This document shows positions 1-8,910 of a stretch of 64,000 nucleotides of DNA, in pieces; the stretch's first letter is position 1; each line of letters begins with the position of its first letter. Origin of the DNA: Methanococcoides sp. (GTDB lineage: Archaea; Halobacteriota; Methanosarcinia; Methanosarcinales; Methanosarcinaceae); NCBI GenBank assembly GCA_021108275.1, contig JAIORD010000057.1, positions 56,112 to 120,111 on the forward strand. The letters run 5' to 3'. The translations under genes were made by a program, and so were the position numbers. The notes beneath the pieces are model-generated. The model made no database searches. It was not told the origin of the DNA and saw nothing but the letters and a program-made list of their open reading frames with translations.

Positions 1-1
1 G

Positions 2-1000
2 TATGAAGTTGATAAGGAACACTTGTCGAGATTCGAATTACAGCATCGACTTGTTCATGACCTGAAACCAAACAATGAATGGTTAAAAGAGGTCAATTCT
101 CAATCGTTATTGAATACGCTTATCAATCTCGAATCTGCTTTCACTCGTTTTTTCAGGGAGAAGAAAGGATTTCCTAATTTCAAATCAAGGAAAAATCCTG
201 TACAATCGTTCCAGATACCACAACATTATTCAGTGGATTTCGAAACTGATACGATCAAACTTCCGAAGTTGAAGCAACCAATAAAGGCAAAGTTACATCG
301 AAAGTTTGAAGGTAAAGTAAAAACCGCTACGGTATCCAGAACACCTGCTGGAAAATACTACATCAGTATTCTAGTAGATGATGGAAACGAATTGCCTGAA
401 AAAGAAATGTTCGATGAAAAATCAACATTGGGAATAGATGTTGGACTTACTCACTTCGCTATACTTTCCAATAGTGAAAAAATTGACAATCCCAAATGCC
501 TTCGAAATAGTATGGATAGGCTGAAGATCTTACAAAAGCGGATGAGTAAGAAACAAATTGGTTCAAAGAACCGAAATAAAGCCAGACATAATGTATCAAA
601 ACTCCACGAAAAAATCCGAAACCAGAGAACTGATTTCCTGCACAAAACTACTTCTAAACTCATAAGCGAGAACCAAGCAATTGCAGTAGAAACTCTGAAT
701 ATTTCGGGTATGATAAAAAACCATTGTCTTGCACAAGCGATCAGTGATGTTTCATGGAGTGAGTTTTTTAGACAACTCGAATATAAAGCAGATTGGTACG
801 GGAAGACACTATTAAAGATAGGTCAATTTGAGCCATCTTCAAAATTATGTAGTGTATGTGGTCATCATAATGGTAAAATGACCTTGAAAGATAGAGATTG
901 GAGCTGTCTTGAGTGTAATACAGAACACGACAGGGATATTAATGCCGCGATCAATATCAAGAAGTTTGCACTTCAACATCAAAATCTATTAAATATTTGA
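2..1000 (+). CDS. tnpB: TnpB RNA-guided nuclease of an IS200/IS605-type element (5' end outside window)
   Basis: TnpB is the transposon-encoded, RNA-guided RuvC-like nuclease ancestral to Cas12. The reading frame is open to the left window edge, so the N-terminus is missing here; a TTG at 23 is only an internal candidate start. Numbering from that TTG, the three RuvC acidic motifs are intact: D139 in GIDVGLTHF, E223 in AVETLNIS and D305 in EHDRDINAA. A four-cysteine zinc finger (C276, C279, C295, C298) lies between motifs II and III. All catalytic residues are kept, so the protein may be active. No TnpA is visible in the window. The element's right end and RNA scaffold follow directly. Family assignment is firm; activity is inferred. 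Confidence 0.95.
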   Translation, partial: YEVDKEHLSRFELQHRLVHDLKPNNEWLKEVNSQSLLNTLINLESAFTRFFREKKGFPNFKSRKNPVQSFQIPQHYSVDFETDTIKLPKLKQPIKAKLHRKFEGKVKTATVSRTPAGKYYISILVDDGNELPEKEMFDEKSTLGIDVGLTHFAILSNSEKIDNPKCLRNSMDRLKILQKRMSKKQIGSKNRNKARHNVSKLHEKIRNQRTDFLHKTTSKLISENQAIAVETLNISGMIKNHCLAQAISDVSWSEFFRQLEYKADWYGKTLLKIGQFEPSSKLCSVCGHHNGKMTLKDRDWSCLECNTEHDRDINAAINIKKFALQHQNLLNI

Positions 1001-1093
1001 CACCTTCGGAACGAGGGGAAGGGCTTGTGGACTTGTGAACGATGGTTCAAAGGATGAAGCAAGAAGCTCCATACGTAAGCGTGGAGTAGTTCA
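960..1093 (+). ncRNA. Probable omega/re-RNA scaffold and right end of the TnpB element
   Basis: In IS605-type elements the guide RNA overlaps the tnpB 3' end and runs through the right end of the element, so the guide itself is the flanking host DNA. Just after tnpB lies a hairpin with arms CTCC..ACG (1067-1075, two-base bulge) and CGTGGAG (1080-1086) around a TAAG loop, followed by TAGTTCAC. This matches the usual terminal hairpin of such elements. The predicted guide would start at about 1094. The 5' boundary of the RNA is a guess. Confidence 0.5.
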
Positions 1094-1365
1094 CCATACT
1101 GCAAACCTATATTCACAATTGTTCCTCTTGGCACACCCGTTTGCTTGTGATATTGTTGCGAGGTCCTTGATCGGTATTCAATGGAACTCTATATAACTTG
1201 GGTTTGGGTGTGAATAAATTCAGTTGTCTGGTCAATTTTGAAAGGGCTCAAACCATTGATACAAAACAGTGCAAACTGAGGTACGGGTCCACTACAACAT
1301 CAGTTCAAAAGGTGTAGGTCAAATTAAAAAAAGAAAATACGATCGAAGGTTTATTTTTACTTCGA
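1094..1365. other. Intergenic stretch, no gene recognised
   Basis: This flank of the TnpB element carries no convincing open frame or RNA fold on either strand. Its first bases would be the guide segment of the TnpB RNA. The rest ends at the stop codon of the small membrane protein encoded on the minus strand. Confidence 0.4.
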
Positions 1366-1617
1366 TCAGATCATCTCTGCAACTTTGAATATGACAATTC
1401 CTGCAAAAACAACCAGTAGTGGGAATATGCTCATGTCGAGGGATGCACAAACCGACTTCTTCCAGTAATTGGATGCTGATAATATCTCTTTTGCAGAGAG
1501 TAAGAATATGAGTGTCACCACTGCAAGTACTCCATACTCGGGTAAACCTATTCCTGTTGTCATTGATTCCGCAGTAGATGATGCTGCGCTTGTTGTTGAA
1601 ATTATGCTTGTAAGCAT
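1366..1617 (-). CDS. Small two-helix membrane protein, unknown function
   Basis: An 83-residue protein I do not recognise. It has a Ser/Thr/Ala-rich N-terminus (about residues 1-25), a first hydrophobic helix (about 28-46), a short polar loop containing NYWKKS, and a second helix (about 60-80). The gene has its own promoter: on the minus strand a GGTATATATAAC TATA box lies some 45 bases upstream, followed by a GGTGACAGGAG ribosome binding site. It lies directly downstream of the large secreted protein gene at 1729-3573 and may assist it at the membrane; that link is inferred from position only. Confidence 0.65.
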   Translation of the reverse strand: MLTSIISTTSAASSTAESMTTGIGLPEYGVLAVVTLIFLLSAKEILSASNYWKKSVCASLDMSIFPLLVVFAGIVIFKVAEMI

Positions 1618-1728
1618 TTTGTACCGTCTCCTGTCACCAATTATACAAATTGTTGTATGTTATATATACCTTTTGAAATTTTGTACACGTTTTTGAATAA
1701 AAGAGATCATGATGATCTCTTCCACTTC

Positions 1729-3573
1729 TCAATTGTTCTTTTTCCTTCTAACCAGAAGGAATGATCCAATCAATATTAGTGGTGCCATTGCTCCTATAAT
1801 TGTTGTGGGGAGCAATCCTTTCAGGGCCCCATCTGCTGGTTTAATTTCAGCTGTGCCGAGAGTTTGAGGACTCTGTACATTTCCTGGATCTTGCGGTCCA
1901 TATATTATGGGTTCCTGTAAATTCCGTTTTGGTTCTTCAGGGGTGTTGAACAGCTCCTTGATCATGGCTTTTCCAAAGGGGGAGCTTCTTCTATTTCGTG
2001 AGTAGATCTGTCCTGCATCAGGTATGCCAATTGCGTATGTGGAGAAGTGGGTCACTTTGGCCCATATGTAGTTATCTGTGGTGTTCTGGCCGGTCTCAAG
2101 GCAGAATGACGGGTTCCCAGCTCCTTCAAGTGAGATCCAGGTGCTGTTGTTCTCGTCATACCAGTAGATCCTCAGGTCAGTTTCGGCAAGTCCGTTCAGG
2201 GCACTGTCCTCGTAGTCGAAGTAGATGTAGGCGTAGCCCATTGCTTTGCTGAGGGGGTCGTTCTCTGTGAATGTGACAAAACCGTCAGAGGTATTGAACA
2301 GCGGATCTGTGAAGCCTTGGAGCATTGTCTGTTTCTCGATCTGGAGCATACCATTCGTTAAGCTCTGGTCCAGGCCAATGATCACGCGTATCCCGTTCTT
2401 TGTGTCATTTATATATATCTCGTCGCCCGAATCTCCAAAAAGGCCAATTCCTTCATTGGTGATGTACATTTCATCCTGTTCAAAGGCGACCATTTCATAG
2501 TCGGAGGTAACTCCTGCGAATACCAGGTAATCCCCTTCGGAAAGGCCGGTGGTGTCTGCATATAATGTTGCATTGTTGCCATATACCGCTTCGTAGACTA
2601 TGGAGATGTTGTCTTCTCCGAAGATGTCGATGAGGCATTCCTCTAATTCTGCACCGTCAATGTCGTCCTTGGACATGTCGACAAGGTCGAACCCCTCTAT
2701 TATGCGATCAGAGTTAATGATCACATCGAATCCTTTCTGGGTGCCATCGAACTCCACACGGACATCGGTGGTGTAAGCGCTTTCCTTTATGAGGATCGCG
2801 CCGTAGGTGTAGGTCTCATCAGGTGCATCTTTCATACTGATGTCGAGCTGAACGTTATTGCTGTTGCGTGTGGTCTTCAGATCGGCCTCGTAGTCGAGGA
2901 CCTCGAAGGCGGTGGTAGAGAGCAGTATGTTCTCCTCGGTGATGTCATCGGCATGGATGATCATTATTGAGTAGCAGCCGGGTTCCATGTCTTTGTAGGT
3001 CATTGACATGTCTCCGTTGCCATCAAGGACAGCTTTTGATTCCTGTGAGTTGTCATAGAGGGCCTGAGCACTTGCTGTGTTTCCTTCCATGAGGTCATCA
3101 AGGAGGTGTTTCAGGTCGACCATGGATGAGTTGAAAAGATATACGTCCACTTCTCTGTTAGCGAAGTGATCGGAGCCGTGGAAAGTGAATGATACATCGT
3201 CCATTCCGTCCTTTGCCACGTACATCTGGTGGGTGCTGTAGGGGTAGGTGATGACGTGATCTGTGTAACTGTCCACGTTAAGGTCAACGGTGACGTTCCT
3301 TCCCTTTATGACAGCGTTCTTACTGTTCACACCGTTGTAGGTGCATGTGAAGGGTTCGGGTATCCTGAAGCTATTTCCTCCGCTTAAGGCGATCCAGTTG
3401 CCTTCTGCCGTGCCATTATGATCGGCAAAACTGACATGGTTGTCATCAATACTTATTTCCATTATGTATTCATCATTCATGGCATCTGCAGATGCCACTG
3501 TTATGAATGAGAATGTGATCAATAGGGCTAAAACTAACGTTACTCCAGTGCATAATCTGCTCATAGGTACCAC
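1729..3573 (-). CDS. Secreted, membrane-anchored surface protein with TIGR04279-like and PGF-pre-PGF-like regions
   Basis: A 614-residue cell-envelope protein. Residues 1-29 form a signal peptide. The middle (about 225-375) contains YTYGAILIKESAY and a following DGTQKGFDV segment, typical of the TIGR04279 domain found in methanogen surface proteins. About residues 480-515 (DLRIYWYDENNSTW, then KVTHFSTYAIG) look like the PGF-pre-PGF domain. A proline-rich linker leads to a C-terminal helix (about 588-607) followed by RRKKNN, a stop-transfer anchor. The protein is therefore expected outside the cell, tethered in the membrane. Molecular function is unknown. The domain names come from memory and a profile search would settle them. 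Confidence 0.75.
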   Translation of the reverse strand: MVPMSRLCTGVTLVLALLITFSFITVASADAMNDEYIMEISIDDNHVSFADHNGTAEGNWIALSGGNSFRIPEPFTCTYNGVNSKNAVIKGRNVTVDLNVDSYTDHVITYPYSTHQMYVAKDGMDDVSFTFHGSDHFANREVDVYLFNSSMVDLKHLLDDLMEGNTASAQALYDNSQESKAVLDGNGDMSMTYKDMEPGCYSIMIIHADDITEENILLSTTAFEVLDYEADLKTTRNSNNVQLDISMKDAPDETYTYGAILIKESAYTTDVRVEFDGTQKGFDVIINSDRIIEGFDLVDMSKDDIDGAELEECLIDIFGEDNISIVYEAVYGNNATLYADTTGLSEGDYLVFAGVTSDYEMVAFEQDEMYITNEGIGLFGDSGDEIYINDTKNGIRVIIGLDQSLTNGMLQIEKQTMLQGFTDPLFNTSDGFVTFTENDPLSKAMGYAYIYFDYEDSALNGLAETDLRIYWYDENNSTWISLEGAGNPSFCLETGQNTTDNYIWAKVTHFSTYAIGIPDAGQIYSRNRRSSPFGKAMIKELFNTPEEPKRNLQEPIIYGPQDPGNVQSPQTLGTAEIKPADGALKGLLPTTIIGAMAPLILIGSFLLVRRKKNN

Positions 3574-3735
3574 CTTTTCGACATGCTCCGCCTGTTTCTC
3601 ACAGAACTTGTCATTATATTTGATAATGTCTTCTAAGTTTTATATTGTTGTTCTGTTAGTAAATAATGGTTTCGACTGGAATATTTTTAATTTCTATGGG
3701 ACCCATTTGTCCTTTAGTCACCGTTCCTATGGATG

Positions 3736-4563
3736 TCAGTTCACGAAGGTGCTTTTCAAAAGCAGGGCATCCTCTTCGAGATTCGGGCTTTCACATATCA
3801 CAAGACCTTTTATGTCGTACTCCTGGAATACTGCCATGAGGTCTATATAGTTAAGGTCCGACTCACGAAGAACCAGATGGTTCTTCTCCCCCTTCTCTCC
3901 ATATGCTATACCTGAGACATGGCAGTGCATGTTATCCAGCCCATTCCTTCCCAGGGTATTTTCCACGCTCTCAAGAACGCTTCGGAACTCTTCAATTGTA
4001 TTATACTCTCCGCAGCTGCGTGCGTGCAGATGGGAGAAGTCTATGCAGGGCATTACCCCCTCGATGGCTGATGCCATCATCAGGGTCTCCTCCAGATCGC
4101 CGAACTGTGTGGCTTTGCCGGTGGTCTCCGGGCGAAGCACCACATCGATGCCCTCATCAGTCAGCCTTGAAGTAAGACCCTCGAGCAGCCCGGTGACCTT
4201 CTCCATCACTTTTTCACTGCTCTGGCCCTGGTAGTAGGCCGGATGGAAAACGATGGATGAGGCCCCACATAGAGCCCCGATGCGTGCGGACTGATATATA
4301 CGTTCGAGACTGGCCTCTATCTTCTCTGCTTCGGCGGAGTTGAGGTTGATGTAATAGGGTGCGTGCACGCTGAGAGCTATGTTCTCTTCCCCGGCGGTCT
4401 GCCTAACGTTTGCAGCGGTCTCTTCTTTCATGCGAACCCCTCGCACGAATTCCAGTTCCATGCAGTCAAGCCCAAGCTCCTTTACCCGCCTGATCCCATC
4501 AATGGAGCCTTTCTTCTTTGAGCTTAGGGGGGCACCTGCCGTCCCGAAGAGCAGCTGCTTCAT
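3736..4563 (-). CDS. Endonuclease IV-like TIM-barrel protein (AP endonuclease / sugar-phosphate isomerase superfamily)
   Basis: A 275-residue protein of the xylose isomerase-like TIM-barrel superfamily, closest in look to archaeal endonuclease IV, which cuts DNA at abasic sites using a trinuclear metal centre. Candidate metal ligands occur in order along the barrel: H in SVHAPYYINLNS, H in SIVFHPAYY, E in RPETTGK, D and H in CIDFSHLHAR, H in NMHCHVSG, and E in VICESPNLEE. The length fits the family (about 270-285). Its start overlaps the stop of the upstream 110-residue gene by four bases (ATGA), so the two are translationally coupled. A pure sugar-phosphate isomerase role cannot be excluded. 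Confidence 0.85.
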   Translation of the reverse strand: MKQLLFGTAGAPLSSKKKGSIDGIRRVKELGLDCMELEFVRGVRMKEETAANVRQTAGEENIALSVHAPYYINLNSAEAEKIEASLERIYQSARIGALCGASSIVFHPAYYQGQSSEKVMEKVTGLLEGLTSRLTDEGIDVVLRPETTGKATQFGDLEETLMMASAIEGVMPCIDFSHLHARSCGEYNTIEEFRSVLESVENTLGRNGLDNMHCHVSGIAYGEKGEKNHLVLRESDLNYIDLMAVFQEYDIKGLVICESPNLEEDALLLKSTFVN

Positions 4564-4892
4564 GCCATCCCCAGATGGAGACGCAACTCTTTTGCCCGCT
4601 CCTTTGAGACCTTCTCTTCCACAAGCTCGAAGAAAGTGTCCACGTCCTCATCCTCAAGGGACCTTATGTCCTCTTCTCCTTCCAGAGCAAGCCCTACAAG
4701 ATAGTCAAGCTCTTCCCCGGTAAGTCTCTCAAGCCGTTCCCTGAAGTCGTCCGCATCCTCCACGAACTTGTGGGATATCGGCCTCAATATGAACGGATAG
4801 GGGTGTCCCATGGGGGACATGTGCGTACCGCCGTTCTCAGGTGCAAGCTTGTTGAAGATCTCTTTATCCCTGTCTGAAAATTCTCGTCCCAT
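4560..4892 (-). CDS. Conserved hypothetical protein coupled to the endonuclease IV-like gene
   Basis: A 110-residue, very acidic soluble protein with no motif I can name. The N-terminus carries a GGTHMSPMGHPYPFI segment; the C-terminal half is a helical run rich in Glu, Asp and Leu (about 50-110). It is first in a two-gene operon and its stop codon overlaps the start of the endonuclease IV-like gene, which suggests a related or co-regulated role. I know of no function for it. Confidence 0.7.
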   Translation of the reverse strand: MGREFSDRDKEIFNKLAPENGGTHMSPMGHPYPFILRPISHKFVEDADDFRERLERLTGEELDYLVGLALEGEEDIRSLEDEDVDTFFELVEEKVSKERAKELRLHLGMA

Positions 4893-5036
4893 GAATTATT
4901 GTATGGCAGACTGATATAAAATCGTGTCTTTTTTTTGGGGATGTGTATGATATGTGTATGTGGGAATGCATTAAGTGTACATTTACGCTTTTTTTCATAC
5001 ATTTTAAGATGAGTTCTCTGACATCCGAAATTATTC

Positions 5037-5581
5037 CTAAGGGCATTGGCTTCCGCTCACAGGCAAAAGTCTATCCTTTTCAGCCAGGATTGCATCCTCT
5101 TCTTGGATCTTCCAGTCGATGCCAAGATCAGGATCATCATAGGCAATACCTGCTTCTGTTTCAGGGTTATAGAATTCATCACACTTGTAGGCAAAGACCG
5201 CAGTTTCACTCAGCACTGAAAAGTCGTGGGCAAATCCTTTTGGGTCAGGAACTGTTTTTTGTTCTCTGCTGTAAGTTCGACACCTTTCCATTTTCCAAAT
5301 GTAGGCGAATCTTTTCTGAGATCCACAGCCACATCATAAACAGCTCCCTGTAAAACTCTGACTAGTTTCGTTTGGCTGTATGGATTTAATTGGTAATGGA
5401 GGCCTCTGATAACTCCGTAAGATGATCTTGATTCATTGTCCTGGACAAAAACATACTTCTTCTTTGTTAAAGCGTCAAGAGTATTCTTGTTATAACTTTC
5501 ATAAAAATATCCTCTATCATCACCAAATACTCTTGATTCAAGAATAAAAAGATCTTCAATTCCGGTTTTTATCAGTTGCAT
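5037..5581 (-). pseudogene. rfbC: dTDP-4-dehydrorhamnose 3,5-epimerase, frameshifted
   Basis: RfbC epimerises dTDP-4-keto-6-deoxyglucose in dTDP-rhamnose synthesis. The first part (start 5581) reads a normal N-terminus (MQLIKTGIEDLFILESRVF, then IRGLHYQ with the catalytic His) up to about 5235. The remainder, from PKGFAHDFSVLSETA to the end, lies in another frame. Aligned to the family, one base is missing in the CCC run near 5235-5240 (minus strand reads CTGACCCAAAAGG). Restoring it gives a full-length protein of about 181 residues. The reading ends with TAG at 5037-5039, a rare stop in this window; a TAA follows one codon later. It is 15 bases downstream of the epimerase at 5597 and likely its operon partner. 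A sequencing error cannot be excluded. Confidence 0.85.
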
Positions 5582-5596
5582 TGTGCTCCACTCTTT

Positions 5597-6563
5597 TCAA
5601 GAATTCTCAAGCAGCGATCTCACAGTGTCTCTCACAAAATCTTCCGAGCCGGAATCGAGTTCCCATCCCATATTTTTCAATTTATCTATCGAAAGCATCA
5701 TTATTGGGACATCTCCTTTCCAGCCTCTGCTACCGCCTGTATAGCTGAACTCAACATCTTTAAGTCCCATTTCCTCAACGATTATCTCTCCGATCCTTGT
5801 TGGGTTGGTTGCATCCTCTGATCCAACGTTGAAGATGCTCACTTCATCGTTGCTTTTTTCTATAACAAAAGTGATCGCATCCACGCATTCATTAACATGT
5901 AAATATGATTTTGATTGTTTTCCATCACCCAGGATCTCAAGTTGTTTAGGATCGTTCTTGAGCTTCTCAATGAAATCCACGATTATTCCGTGAGTTCCTC
6001 TGTCACCTATGATGTTGGCAAAGCGGAATATCCATGATCGTATACTGAATGTGTGTGAGTAGGATGTGATCAGGGCTTCACAGGCTAGCTTGGATGCACC
6101 GTAGAGGGATGGGTACGAGAGGTCCATAGTTCTCAGGTGTTGGGATGATCGTTGCCTCTCCATATACAGTGGATGTGGATGTAAAAGCAATGTTCTTGAC
6201 CTCATTGATACGGACGGCTTCCAGTACATTGTAGGTTGCAGTGATGTTCTGGTCGAAGTGTACCTTTGTATCTGACACTCCCAATCTTACATCGGGGTTA
6301 GCGGCTACGTGGAAAACGAGGTCCTTGTTCTTACATGCATTCTGTATCTCTGCTGTGTTCAGCAGGTCACCTTTGATAAAAGTGAAATTCGGGTCCTCTA
6401 TATGATGTTCCAGAAATTCCATTTTTCCAGAGCTAAGATTGTCAAAAACAGTAACAATATTTCCATCTTTTAATAATCGGTCTACAATGTGACTGCCGAT
6501 GAACCCGGCACCGCCAGTAACCAGAATGTTGCGCTTTGACGAACTATTATCACTATTTTCCAT
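5597..6563 (-). pseudogene. NAD-dependent nucleotide-sugar epimerase/dehydratase (GalE-like), frameshifted
   Basis: An extended short-chain dehydrogenase acting on a nucleotide sugar. The first fragment (start 6563, behind a GGTGGTAAAT leader) has the Rossmann motif TGGAGFIGSHIVDRLL and the family motif FHVAANPDVR. The second fragment supplies the catalytic YGASK, then RFANIIGDRGTHG and a complete C-terminus. The switch of frame is near 6110: ATCCCTCTAC on the minus strand is one base short of the expected ATC-xCC-CTC-TAC. Repair gives about 320 residues, normal for the family. Together with rfbC it forms a two-gene sugar operon in which both genes have lost one base. The precise substrate cannot be told. 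Confidence 0.85.
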
Positions 6564-6760
6564 ATTTACCACCCATAATTACATATGAATAAATTATTTT
6601 AATAAAATCCCGGTTTACTTGTTTAAGTATATAACTTCTTATGTATATTTAAGGATTATCTTGTATATCCGTGTGATCTTAGCAATTTATAATTTCAAAA
6701 TCGTTTTTACATGCACGAAATGTGAATAATTGAGCAATAATATCCATGAGGTAAAAACTC

Positions 6761-6919
6761 TCAAACCTGCACACAATTCCCCTGCAAACCACTGCTCGTA
6801 CTCTTCAAAAAACACCCGGGCGTGCAACACAGATCCCTTTCAGCTACGCTTTTATCCACCACGAACTTACTGCCACAAACAGGGCAGGTCTTCTCTACGC
6901 TGATTATACTACTTACCAC
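6761..6919 (-). CDS. Cys-rich zinc-finger microprotein, copy 1
   Basis: A short frame of 52 residues if started at the GTG (6917-6919); the ATG used by the copy at 39.3 kb is ATA here (6905-6907). It encodes EKTCPVCGSKFVVDKS, then RDLCCTPGCFLKS and NCVQV at the end. Most positions are shared with the copy at 39245-39391, and the differences include conservative substitutions, which argues for a real coding sequence. Six cysteines in CxxC, CC and C patterns suggest a zinc-binding fold. The loss of the ATG makes this copy either GTG-started or dying. Function unknown. Confidence 0.5.
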   Translation of the reverse strand: MVSSIISVEKTCPVCGSKFVVDKSVAERDLCCTPGCFLKSTSSGLQGNCVQV

Positions 6920-6924
6920 CAATG

Positions 6925-7040
6925 GGCGCTTCTTTTTGGATTACCACCATTACACCCGAGGTGTTCCCAATACGCTAAATATATTTAAGGGGTTCGGTTA
7001 TATTTTGTTTGAAGTCATTGAAAAAAGAAATATGAAATCA
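6925..7040 (-). repeat. Promoter/leader cassette, copy 1 of 3
   Basis: On the minus strand this holds a TATA box (CTTAAATATATTTAG), then about 24 bases later GGGTGTAATGGTGGTAATCC leading into the microprotein. The same order (TATA box, GGGTGTRAAGRTGGTAATC) recurs at about 26078-26135 and 39420-39485. The conserved spacing suggests that transcription starts near GGGTGT. In this copy and the 39 kb copy it drives the Cys-rich microprotein; at 26 kb it drives the glycosidase-like gene. Confidence 0.6.
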
Positions 7041-7166
7041 TTGATAGCCATATTTATATATCTTAAATCCCATATTTCCTTTCTGGTGAGGTGGCCTGAT
7101 TATGTGTAATTTTGTATCTACTAATCTAATTATAATTCATACTTATCTAATAAATGAATGTGAGGT

Positions 7167-8714
7167 ATGGCAATGACCGTGGTGGCAGCCATTCCTGCAT
7201 ATAATGCTGAGGTCCATATCAAGAACATCATTAAAAGGACGAAGCATTATGTCGATCATGTAATTCTTGTTGATGATGGTAGTAGCGATGCTACCGCTCA
7301 TATTGCTACTAATATGGGTGCACGGGTGATCAGGCATGGGGGGAATTTGGGCAAGGCTGCTGCACTGGCAACGGCGTTTGAAGCCGCGAAGAAACTGAAC
7401 CCAACTGTGCTTGTGACCATCTATGCTAACGGTTTTCACAATCCTGATGACATCCCTGCCATATTGAATCCTGTGCTCTCAAAAGATGCGGATGTTGTGA
7501 ATGGTGCTTATGTTACTTCATCAGGCAGTGGTATTGATACTACTTTCGAGATTGCGGAGGCTGCAAGCGATGCCCGGCTTATCATGGACAGTGGGTTCCG
7601 TGCGTATTCTTCAAAGACGCTTGATGCTTTCAAGTTCACAAAGGCAGGTGATGGTATTGAGATGGAGCTGATCGATGATGCTATCAATGCCGGTTTTACT
7701 GTGCGTGAAGTGCCTATTAGGATAATCGATCCGGTCAAAAGGGAGTTGCTGGCAAGCAAACGCATAGGTGTGGTAGTGCCTGCGTACAATGAAGAGAAGC
7801 TTATCAGGAATACCGTTGCAGGTATTCCCCAGTATGTTGACCGTATCTATGTGATAAATGATGCGAGCACTGATAATACTGCAAAGGTCATCGAGACACT
7901 GGATGACCCGAGGGTGTTCGTGATAACACACGAGACCAATAAAGGCGTGGGTGCTGCACTTATCAATGGTTATAAGAAGGCATTGAGGGAGAATATGGAC
8001 GTTGTGGCCGTGATGGCCGGCGACGACCAGATGAACCCTGATCAGTTGTACAAGCTTATTATCCCTATCATCGAGGGCAGGGCCGACTATACGAAGGGCA
8101 ATCGCCTGATGGATATAGAATACCATATAGGGATGAGCAAGTGGCGTAAGATCGGTAATGCAGTGCTGACCATTCTGACAAAGATCGGCAGTGGCTACTG
8201 GCACATAATGGACCCTCAGAACGGTTATACGGCTATCTCTAAAGAGGCCCTGATCGGTATCGGACTTGATGAGGTTTACACTTACTACGGTTATTGCAAC
8301 CATATGCTCGTGAGGCTGAATGCTTTTGGTTTTAAGACCAAGGACATTACCATGCCTTCGCGATATGGCGAGGAGAATTCCACCATCAGGTACAGTCCGT
8401 ACATGGTGAAGGTTTCCGCAATGCTGTTCAAGAGCTTCCTCTGGAGACTTAAGACTAAATACATGGTGATGAGCTTCCATCCCCTGGTATTGTTCTATCT
8501 CCTGTCGATGTTACTGATACCCTTTGGAGTGGTCTTTGGCCTGTCCATGGTCCTTGCAGCCCTGGGTGGGATCGCAATCCACATGAACTATGTTCTGCTG
8601 GATGCCCTAATGTTCCTTTCAGGTATGCAATTCCTCCTGTTTGCGATGTTCTTTGATATGCAGGAGTCGGACAAGGGGATGCGATACTCCGAGAAAACAT
8701 GTTATGAATCCTGA
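7167..8714 (+). CDS. Tandem family 2 glycosyltransferase with a degenerate first domain and C-terminal membrane helices
   Basis: A 515-residue protein with two GT2 (GT-A fold) domains. Domain 1 (about 1-195) begins VVAAIPAYNAE and keeps VDDGSSDAT, but where active enzymes have the metal-binding acidic pair it reads IYANGFHNPDD, so it is probably inactive. Domain 2 (about 200-400) begins GVVVPAYNEE and has INDASTDNT and VMAGDDQMNPDQ, consistent with an active polyprenyl-phosphate or nucleotide-sugar glycosyltransferase. Two or three helices at about 435-505 anchor it in the membrane. It is the first gene of the glycan locus, with a GTGAGG ribosome binding site. The last 16 residues look foreign to the family; the 3' end overlaps a 29-bp sequence shared with 26.5 kb. 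Confidence 0.9.
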   Translation: MAMTVVAAIPAYNAEVHIKNIIKRTKHYVDHVILVDDGSSDATAHIATNMGARVIRHGGNLGKAAALATAFEAAKKLNPTVLVTIYANGFHNPDDIPAILNPVLSKDADVVNGAYVTSSGSGIDTTFEIAEAASDARLIMDSGFRAYSSKTLDAFKFTKAGDGIEMELIDDAINAGFTVREVPIRIIDPVKRELLASKRIGVVVPAYNEEKLIRNTVAGIPQYVDRIYVINDASTDNTAKVIETLDDPRVFVITHETNKGVGAALINGYKKALRENMDVVAVMAGDDQMNPDQLYKLIIPIIEGRADYTKGNRLMDIEYHIGMSKWRKIGNAVLTILTKIGSGYWHIMDPQNGYTAISKEALIGIGLDEVYTYYGYCNHMLVRLNAFGFKTKDITMPSRYGEENSTIRYSPYMVKVSAMLFKSFLWRLKTKYMVMSFHPLVLFYLLSMLLIPFGVVFGLSMVLAALGGIAIHMNYVLLDALMFLSGMQFLLFAMFFDMQESDKGMRYSEKTCYES

Positions 8715-8726
8715 TCGGTCGTGTGG
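8698..8726 (+). repeat. 29-bp sequence shared with 26492-26520
   Basis: The stretch beginning CATGTTATGAATCCTGATC spans the stop codon of the tandem glycosyltransferase and matches 26492-26520 at 26 of 29 positions, with the first 19 identical. At 26.5 kb it directly abuts the coaD fragment. It probably marks an old rearrangement breakpoint. The 180 bases after it, up to 8910, hold no gene I recognise. Confidence 0.5.
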
Positions 8727-8910
8727 GGGTACAATAATCTTGAAGAGTTGCCATTATATCAGTACGGTGAACAAGCCAAGCCCTGCAAGGTCGAACATGT
8801 ACGTGTTCGAGACCTCAGGTGCAAAACTGTTCGTGATAACTACTGACAGATAATGGGGATTTGTGTACATAGATTTATAATTTAGTTCGGGTTGATTAAG
8901 TGGGTGGTAT

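Noticed and set aside
451..663. Minus-strand frame inside tnpB
   Set aside because: Shadow of tnpB; Phe/Leu/Cys-rich composition, no site for translation.
5037..5039. TAG at the end of rfbC considered as a pyrrolysine codon
   Set aside because: Read-through adds only one Glu codon before TAA, and the protein is already full length there.
7611..8480. 289-codon minus-strand frame within the tandem GT2 gene
   Set aside because: Antisense shadow of a long coding sequence, His/Ile-rich with no family match.
8641..8853. Plus-strand frame of 70 codons spanning the end of the tandem glycosyltransferase (ends SGAKLFVITTDR)
   Set aside because: The 3' half looks slightly protein-like but has no ribosome binding site and no recognisable family; may be a gene scrap.
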